NCBI RefSeq assembly: GCF_963675165.1
Contig: NC_087388.1
Span: 1,776,800 to 1,840,799 of the forward strand
DNA length: 64,000 nucleotides
Direction of reading: 5' to 3'
Source: Halichondria panicea
Lineage: Eukaryota; Porifera; Demospongiae; Suberitida; Halichondriidae
Shown: piece after piece, positions 57,225-64,000 of the stretch
Layout: each line of letters starts with the position of its first letter
Numbering within the stretch: position 1 is the stretch's first letter
Notes under the pieces: generated by a model
What the model saw: the letters and a program-made list of their open reading frames with translations, nothing else
Told to the model about the DNA's origin: nothing
The model's database searches: none
Position numbers and translations under genes: made by a program

Positions 57225-57808
57225 ACATAATCATTTTTTTGTGTATAATTATACTATAGCCTCGTCCCCATGCCGATTTTTCTCTAATGGACTGTTTTAT
57301 TAATGAAAAATCGGTATGGGGACGAGGCTAGATCTAGTACAGTAAATGCATTGCTTTTTTGCTCTTGAACTAATTTTATACACATTGTAATTTTGTATGT
57401 CATTGTCTCTGAAAGAACAACATTTTTTTAAATTGTCAAACCTATACAAACAATTTCATTTAACAGTATACATGTAATCGAAATATACCATGCAGTGACC
57501 GATATCAAGTTATAAAAAATGCGGTTGATTGTTATTTGCAAAACAGTGCCACTTTAGAAACGGGTTACTGAAGATTTTAAAGGAAAATTCCAAGATTACG
57601 TTGAAATTCCACACACTTTTTAGTTGTCTACTACCAGTAGTTATAGGCGAGCACAATTAATCATTATCTATTCTCTTATAACAGGACAAAAGTATAAATG
57701 TATACGTTCAGCATGTCTAAATTAAAGACACTGATAATCGTGCAAAATTATTAGTGGTATAAACATGCATATAGTTCCTCACTGAGACTTGAAATGCTCT
57801 TATAATTG
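57225..57808. other. Intergenic region with a 74-bp hairpin MITE
   Basis: 57257-57330 is a near-perfect hairpin with arms TAGCCTCGTCCCCATGCCGA and complement, sharing the TAGCCTCG tip with the 1.09-kb element at 43941. From 57480 on, the sequence matches the 3' flank of copy D (47030-47340). Confidence 0.7.
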
Positions 57809-60167
57809 TCATTGAGAAATTCTTGTGAGATCAATCTCTTCATAATCAGTATTCTTGACCTCTGTCGACTGTAAATAATTGGTGTTCTCAAACTCTGATC
57901 TCATCGTGTTGGTTAGCTTTGTGCATGGATGTGGTTCATTCCAAAGAGTTGTTGGGGATATATACCGTAATAATATGCTTTGTTGTCTTCATGTATCCAG
58001 CCATTAGAGAAGTGGGTAGCTATGATAACAGAGAGCCATATGGGTAACCATAATACTGTCCATACAAACGATAGTTAAATGCCTATAATGATAAATAACA
58101 TTTATGTTTCTTCAATATCTCCGAATTACATGCAGGTCCGTAATAAACTATATAGTCTGTAGCTCTGCTGCACAGACCTTTGATAACACATGTAGTGCAC
58201 TCACATTTCTTACAAGGCAGGCCACTGGCAACAAGATGATGATCAACACTAAGAGAATAAGTGCAGCTGTTACTCTACCCACTAGTGCCTCAATGACAAC
58301 TCCATGCATTCCCCCACTCCTGTAGAAAAAATATATGTTACGCTTAGTACTACACTTCCTCTGTCTCAGGATGTCACAATGTAATGTATGTGCCATTTAA
58401 TTGCATATCCATACTACACAGCTCTCCAGTGAATCCAGGATTGCATTTACAAGTGAAATTAATAATTATGTTCGTTAACACAGCGACCGTTTCTGTTACA
58501 ATTTACACCATAGCAATAATCAATCCTCTCACATAGCGACCCAGTGAACGGAGGGTCACAGTTACAGGAGAATGAGTTTACGCCATCGATACACGTACCG
58601 AGTCCATTGCAATCTTGATTCACGCAATCGTCAATGTTAGTTTCACAGTTCATACCTGTAAATCTGGTATTGCAGACACAGGTATATGAATTGAGCCCAT
58701 CCATACATTCACCATTTCCACTGCAATTCTCAAGCTCACAATCATCGACGTTTCTGCTACAATTAACACCAGTATACCCAGCAAAACATACACAAGCGTA
58801 CGAATTGATTCCATCCATACATTCACCATTTCCAGTACAATTTTGAAACTCACAATTGTCAACGTTTGTGCTGCAATTAACACCAGTATACCCAGCAAGA
58901 CATACACAAGCATACGAGTTGATTCCATCCATATACATTCACCATTTCCGGTACAATTTTGAAACTCACAATCATCAATGTTTGTGCTGCAACTAACACC
59001 AGTATACCCAGCATTGCATACACAAGCATACGAGTTGATTCCATCCATACACAATCCTTCACCACTACAGTTCTGACCATCACATTTGTCAATATTTGTC
59101 TCACAGTTTGTCCCAGAAAAACCTGGTGCATACTCGCAATGATAAGAGTTGACTTCATCAATACAGCGGCCATTATCACTGCAATTCTCATCTTCACAAT
59201 CATCTATGTTTATCTCACAATCAATCCCAGTATAGCCAGTATTGCAATTGCAAACGAATGATGATTCTTCGTTGGTGCATATTCCATTTCCATTACAAGA
59301 CTGTTCAAAGCAATAGTCTATCAACTCACAATCTTCTCCTATGAATCCACCATCACAGACACAGGTATAGCTGTTCATCATCTTAACACACATGCCACTT
59401 CCACTGCACATGATGCTATCACGTTCACACACATCAACGAACTGATATTGTTCTCCATGGTAAAATTGTGCACAGTGCACTCTAACAGTTAGACTCATCT
59501 TTCCGTAATTGTGAACTCCCGATACGTTAGTCAGCGTTAAGCCAGCACTGTTGAGAACGTCGCTGCGTAGTTGGACTGTAATTATATCAACAAGATCATC
59601 GGAATCATTTTCCTGAGAATCCCTATCTACCACTCCTACATACAGCTGGATACCATTCTGAAATGGAAGTTTAGTAACATTCATACTTTTGTTGTTAGCA
59701 AAACTATCTTACCCAAAGTTGGTCATCAGTCAGTGTTATCATATTAGGTCCAGTTGAGGTGAATTCAAGAGAATCATCATTTAAGACAATGTCTGTAGTA
59801 ATTTGTGCTGCCATGCATCCACTTGTTTCTGTAGGTTGAGTACTGATTGGACGCAAACAGAATGTGAAGAAGTTATCACAGAGCTCATCTTCAGTACATA
59901 TTCCATCATTCGAAAGATCACTGTTTTCAGCTGCTGGATCACAACATTCTCCATTGTTACCAGCTGCTCTACTCTCTGGGTTGTTGTAGGACCTGAGATT
60001 TACTTCAACCACATAGTCACACAGAGCTCTGTGGTCACTTAGCTGTACATATTTTGTAACATAATTATTGAGCAGAATATTCTAGTCTATATATAGTGAG
60101 ATCTAGAGATCTGTGATTTTCTCACCATATAAATCACAAAGAAACAGAGAGTAAAATTGTACCTCAT
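57809..60167 (-). pseudogene. Notch-ligand-like copy E, frameshifted
   Basis: The signal exon (60167-60126), MNNL-like exon (60042-59713) and first two thirds of the EGF exon (from 59657) are open and close to copy A. A two-base insertion near 58930 (CCATATACAT where the other copies have CCATACAT) shifts the frame inside an EGF. More indels lie near 58465. The EGF exon donor appears as GC, not GT (58393-58392). The transmembrane exon (58319-58205) lacks the RKKK end. The tail region (57809-58030) has further insertions. The EGF exon encodes more EGFs than copy A, with near-identical repeated units around 58700-59000. Confidence 0.75.
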
Positions 60168-60635
60168 CTTTGTATTTAACTTTAGTCCACTAGTAGAGGT
60201 GGTCTAGATCTCTGTCTAGTTGTTAATTTTATGAGCATGTGGAAGTGCAATAACAGAGGTGTGGCTGCATGGGTGCTTTCAATCTCTAACCCAGAATGAC
60301 GTCAATTGAATTGTACACCCTAGCTCTTACTAGATTTAGCAGTGGTGTATTGATGCTATCAAGAGGAGATGCGGCTGTGTACTGATTAAAGTAGTCATCC
60401 ATACCGTCAAGAGCTCTGATACTCCTGATGCCAGTAAACTTATCATATCCTCGGCTTTCATTCAAACTTTAGCAGGCAATGCAGGCAAAGTCATGCAGAT
60501 AGAGAGTTTTATCTCCACCAGCTCTATAATACGTACATCACGTACTCTGTTTGTAAACACGCTCTCAATTAATTTTACAACTTTAAGTAAAAGATATCTT
60601 GTTAGTGCACAAGATATATATTTTTTAGTATAGTA

Positions 60636-61460
60636 TGGCGCTATATTAGTGCCATAATTCAAGGGGGTATACTTTTTTGCATTAGGGGGTATACTTTTTC
60701 ATTAGGGGGTATACTTTTTTTTTATTAGAGGTATACTTTTTCATTAGGGTATACTCTTTTCATTAGGGGGTACACTTTTTTCTAGGGTATATATTTTTTT
60801 CATGAGAGCAGTATTAGGAGAACATTTATTCAATATACTTTTCACTGAAAATAATGGAGCCCATATTTATAGGCTCCTGATAAATCGATGACCATTTCCA
60901 GAAGACGTTTGACTTATTGACCGACCTTTGACCTAAACACAAAAGAAATTCAGAGGAGGCTGGAACCACTTGACCTTAGTTAGTTAAGGTCACTAAATAG
61001 GATTTCTTCAAACTTCTCTTTCAGACTACTTCAAGTCTAGTTTTAGTGTCTGTAAGTTTTAAAACGTTATTCTACAGGGGGGGAACAATTTTTATTTCGC
61101 CAATTTTTTTCAAAAGCAGATATACGATCAAAAGTCAGCTCTTGTACTAGCCTCGATATCGTGAGCGGCTTGTTCTCGAGGTCAATGTACAACTGGCTTT
61201 GACTTTGCGATACAAGTCTCACAAGATACAAGTATATCCCTATCATGTATAATTATAATTATACCAATGAGAAAAAGTATGAAAAGAGTATACCCTAATG
61301 AAAAAGTGTACCCCCTAATGAAAAAGTATACCCCCTAATGAAAAAGTATATCCTAATGAAAAAGTGTACCCCTAATGAAAAAAGTGTACCCCCTAATAAA
61401 AAAGTATACCCCCTAATGAAAAAGTATACCCCTTTGAATTATGGCACTAATATAGCGCCA
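60636..61460. mobile_element. 825-bp element with TIRs and inverted subterminal repeats
   Basis: TGGCGCTATATTAGTGCCAT at the left end is inverted at the right end. TAGTA flanks both sides (60631-60635 and 61461-61465). The equivalent place in the A-B spacer (about 39801-39812) has one TAGTA and no insert, a clean empty site. Just inside each tip run 7-9 copies of AGGGGGTATACTTTTTCATT-type units, in opposite orientation at the two ends. No coding frame. Confidence 0.88.
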
Positions 61461-61507
61461 TAGTATGGGATCTCTTTATACCAGTATTTATAGGTAGTTG
61501 TATGCAG

Positions 61508-62007
61508 CTTTGTTGCATTTTGAGTGGGCAGATCAAAGGAAACACTGTGCCAATATCTGCCATATGGCACAGGTCAAGCCTTGAACTGTGCCACTATCTA
61601 GATACTGGCTGAAGTTACCTAAAGCCCACCCTCTACCTAGTAACCTGAAACGGTCCCTTTTATAGTAGATTCAGTGGTAGGCAGAAAACGTTTTTCATGC
61701 GTCTGGTGCATTCCACAACCACCACAAGTAGTTGAAACTAGTTGTCCTATAAAAGGAGTGATGTTCCCTTTTATAGTATAACACTGTTAAACAGATTCAG
61801 TGGTAGGCAGAAAACGCGTCTGGTGCATTCCACAACCACCACAAGTAGTTGAAACTATAAAAAGAGTGATGTGTACACGGAAAGGAATGCACTCGTCGTG
61901 TGCACATTGGCTCAATAGTTGCTTTGCCCTCGAGGCCTGCGGCCCTCGGGCCTAAGTCACTACTGAGCCAATATATCCCAGGCACTCGTGCATGTGTCAC
62001 AACTATA
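61508..62007. repeat. Second E-F spacer insertion with a ~100-bp tandem duplication
   Basis: Absent from the A-B spacer. It has two direct copies (about 61658-61751 and 61768-61870) sharing GATTCAGTGGTAGGCAGAAA and TCTGGTGCATTCCACAACCA. A palindromic segment follows (61880-61995, centre CCCTCGAGGCCTGCGGCCCTCG). Confidence 0.7.
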
Positions 62008-62736
62008 ACATATACTGTATAATTATACTGTAATCAGTATAATAATGATTCAGTCTTCAGAGGATGTAGTCTGTAGACTAGTTCATCAAACATTCTGATG
62101 TGTGCTTGTAGAAGGAGCTGCTTTAGAGACACGTACTCTGGGAGAGGGCTATAGCTCAGGCTGAGCCTTGCTCACTAGCACTGCACGCACTGTTTAGCTT
62201 CTGTGTTCAAAGAAAAAGAAACCATAATATAAGAGTGCTATTCTAAGCTTACCTTTGCTCTGGCATAGCCGGGTCTATAGACACAGTCAGAATAAGTATA
62301 TTTTTATTGGAATTACGTTGTTGTTATTAAAATTTTGTTAGTTTTTGATCATGTATAATTATGTATGGTGGCATGTTTACAGAACAGCGCTTTTAAGAAA
62401 CAGGGGTTGCTACTTATCTACACATGTCAAGCACTTACACTGAATATGCTTTATACCATGAATAAGGGTAGTGTGCCATGGTATACAATTATACTCACGC
62501 TTGCACAATGTATAAGTACCCAGCATGACTAATATAAGGATGTATACTTGAACAAAATGCAATTAGTGAGAACATTCATAAAATGCAATAGCACAACTCA
62601 ACAACTCAACTATTACTACTTTGAAAAAGCAAAAAACACTGGATAGTGTAATGTCACAAAACACAGAACACTGCATGATAATGTGTTGAAGGCTATAATT
62701 TTATAATAATTGTTCCTCACTGAAAAATGTTATCCT

Positions 62737-64000
62737 TTAGAGTGAGAACTCCTTGAGATCAATATCTTCATCATCGGGATTGTTGACTTCTGCCAACTGT
62801 ACACTGTCGTAAAGGGTGTTCTCAAACTCAGCAATGTCTGATCTCATCGTACCTGTGTTGGTTAGGTTTGTGGATGTAGTTTGTTCCAAGGAGTTGTCGG
62901 GGATCGCGTACACTTGGTTGTCTCCATGCATCTCACTATTTGGAAAGTATGTAGTATTGATGGCTGTATGGCAACAGAGGGGCATATAGAACAAATAAAC
63001 GTTGACGCACGTGTGTACACATGCATCATTTATCGATAGTTTCAATACAAGCAATTCTCCTAAATACCTATAATGATAATCCACACAGGCTCTAATGTTT
63101 GGAATTCTCCCAATGCCTATAAATGGTTGTCACAATTATAGGTCCTAATAAACAGTAACTTGATGTAGCATTGATGACTGTATGGCAACAGAGAGATGTA
63201 TGGAACAAATAAACGTTAATACTTACGTGTATGTACACATTTATCTATGTTTTCTACAGTATAACTGTCAATACAAGCAATTCTCTTAAATGCCGAATCA
63301 TATAGGGCCCTAATAAACATTGATGTTTATAGACTCTCCAAAGCAACCAATGCCTAATGGTATTTGTCATTATTATAGGAAACAATAACTCTAGTATACA
63401 CGTCTATAACATTGTAAGGGAATATTTGATAACACACACATGCATGCACTCACAATTCTTTTTCTTTACAAGGTAGGCTATCGCCACTAGCAACAAGATG
63501 ATGATCAACACCAGCAGAAGCAGTGCAGCCGTTACTCCACCCAGCAGTGCCTCTATGACAACTCCATCCCACACTCCTGTAGGAAAAATGTATGTTACGC
63601 TTAGCTAACCTTCCTCTGTCTCTATTGTATATTATGTCAGGAATTGCTCACAAATACGTACACAATGTAATGTAATGTATGTATACCATTTGATTGCATA
63701 TCCATACTACACAGTTCTCCAGTGAATCCAGGATTGCAATTACAAGTGAAGTTAGTTTGTTCGTTAACACAGCAACCGTTTCTGTTACAATTCACACCAT
63801 AGCAATAATCAATCCTATTACATAGCGACCCAGTGAATGGAGGGTCACAGTTACACGAGAATGAGTTTATACTATCGATACACGTACCTAGTTCATTGCA
63901 ATCTTGATTCATGCAATCGTCAATGTTAGTTTCACAGGTCATACCTGTGAATCCGGTATTGCAGACACAGATATAGGAATTGATTCCATCCATACATTCA
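62737..64000 (-). CDS. Notch-ligand-like copy F, partial at the window edge
   Basis: Tail exon 62963-62737, transmembrane exon 63576-63454 and the 3' part of the EGF exon (64000-63687, continuing beyond the window). All visible parts are open. The tail ends like copy B (DEDIDLKEFSL). About three EGF repeats are visible (TCETNIDDC, NRIDYC, and a last one ending GFTGELC). Nearest relative is copy B, but F lacks B's MITE and B's stop near 42150, so F may be functional. Confidence 0.8.

Noticed and set aside
1-64000. tRNA and rRNA genes
   Set aside because: None recognised by eye; a tRNAscan run would be needed to exclude diverged tRNA-like repeats.

Overview
The window is from an animal nuclear genome. 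Genes carry many short introns, gene spacing is tight and several pairs are head-to-head. It holds conserved animal genes (DNAJB-type HSP40, an RNF114/125/166-family RING ligase, EXOSC7, TTC27), a cluster of Notch-ligand-like receptors and an ankyrin-ROC protein. The AT-rich, MITE-rich, compact style fits a demosponge best, but that is inference; the species cannot be fixed from sequence alone.

Layout. 1-632 is the old promoter of an HSP40 gene, with heat-shock elements and a 318-bp MITE inserted between them. 633-12480 is one complete 11.85-kb Mutator-type (MULE) DNA transposon with a perfect 9-bp target duplication, long terminal inverted repeats, inverted subterminal arrays of ~20-bp repeats, and two divergent genes: a P-loop NTPase of unknown role (minus, 8 exons) and a C2H2/MULE/SWIM/PHD transposase (plus, 3 exons). 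12565-19781 is the HSP40 gene, whose coding exon 2 is split by a 6.1-kb Ty3/gypsy element with 147-bp LTRs that match by eye; the gene also has a frameshift. 19782-21542 holds a decayed copy of the 3' end of the RING gene. 21543-25508 is the RNF114-like gene and EXOSC7, head-to-head. 25683-26061 is a small secreted 8-cysteine peptide. 26287-28344 is an intronless guanylate-kinase-like plus ELMO-domain protein, head-to-head with TTC27 (28603-36728, 17 exons).

From 37106 to the end, six minus-strand copies (A-F) of a Notch-ligand-like gene lie in tandem. Each has a signal peptide, MNNL-like domain, a truncated DSL-like motif, EGF repeats, a transmembrane segment and a short tail. Only copy A is intact within the window; B, C, D and E carry frame lesions; F runs off the end. 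Block A-B resembles block E-F, and insertions present in one block but absent from the other date mobile elements after the duplication. A plus-strand ankyrin-ROC gene (49801-57224) lies between D and E.

How it fits together: the left third records repeated transposon attack on one heat-shock gene (two hits between the heat-shock elements and the start codon, one in coding sequence). The middle is ordinary compact housekeeping territory. The right third is a birth-and-death cluster of cell-surface ligand-like genes. The main candidate for a little-described system is the giant MULE with its NTPase partner and satellite-like ends.
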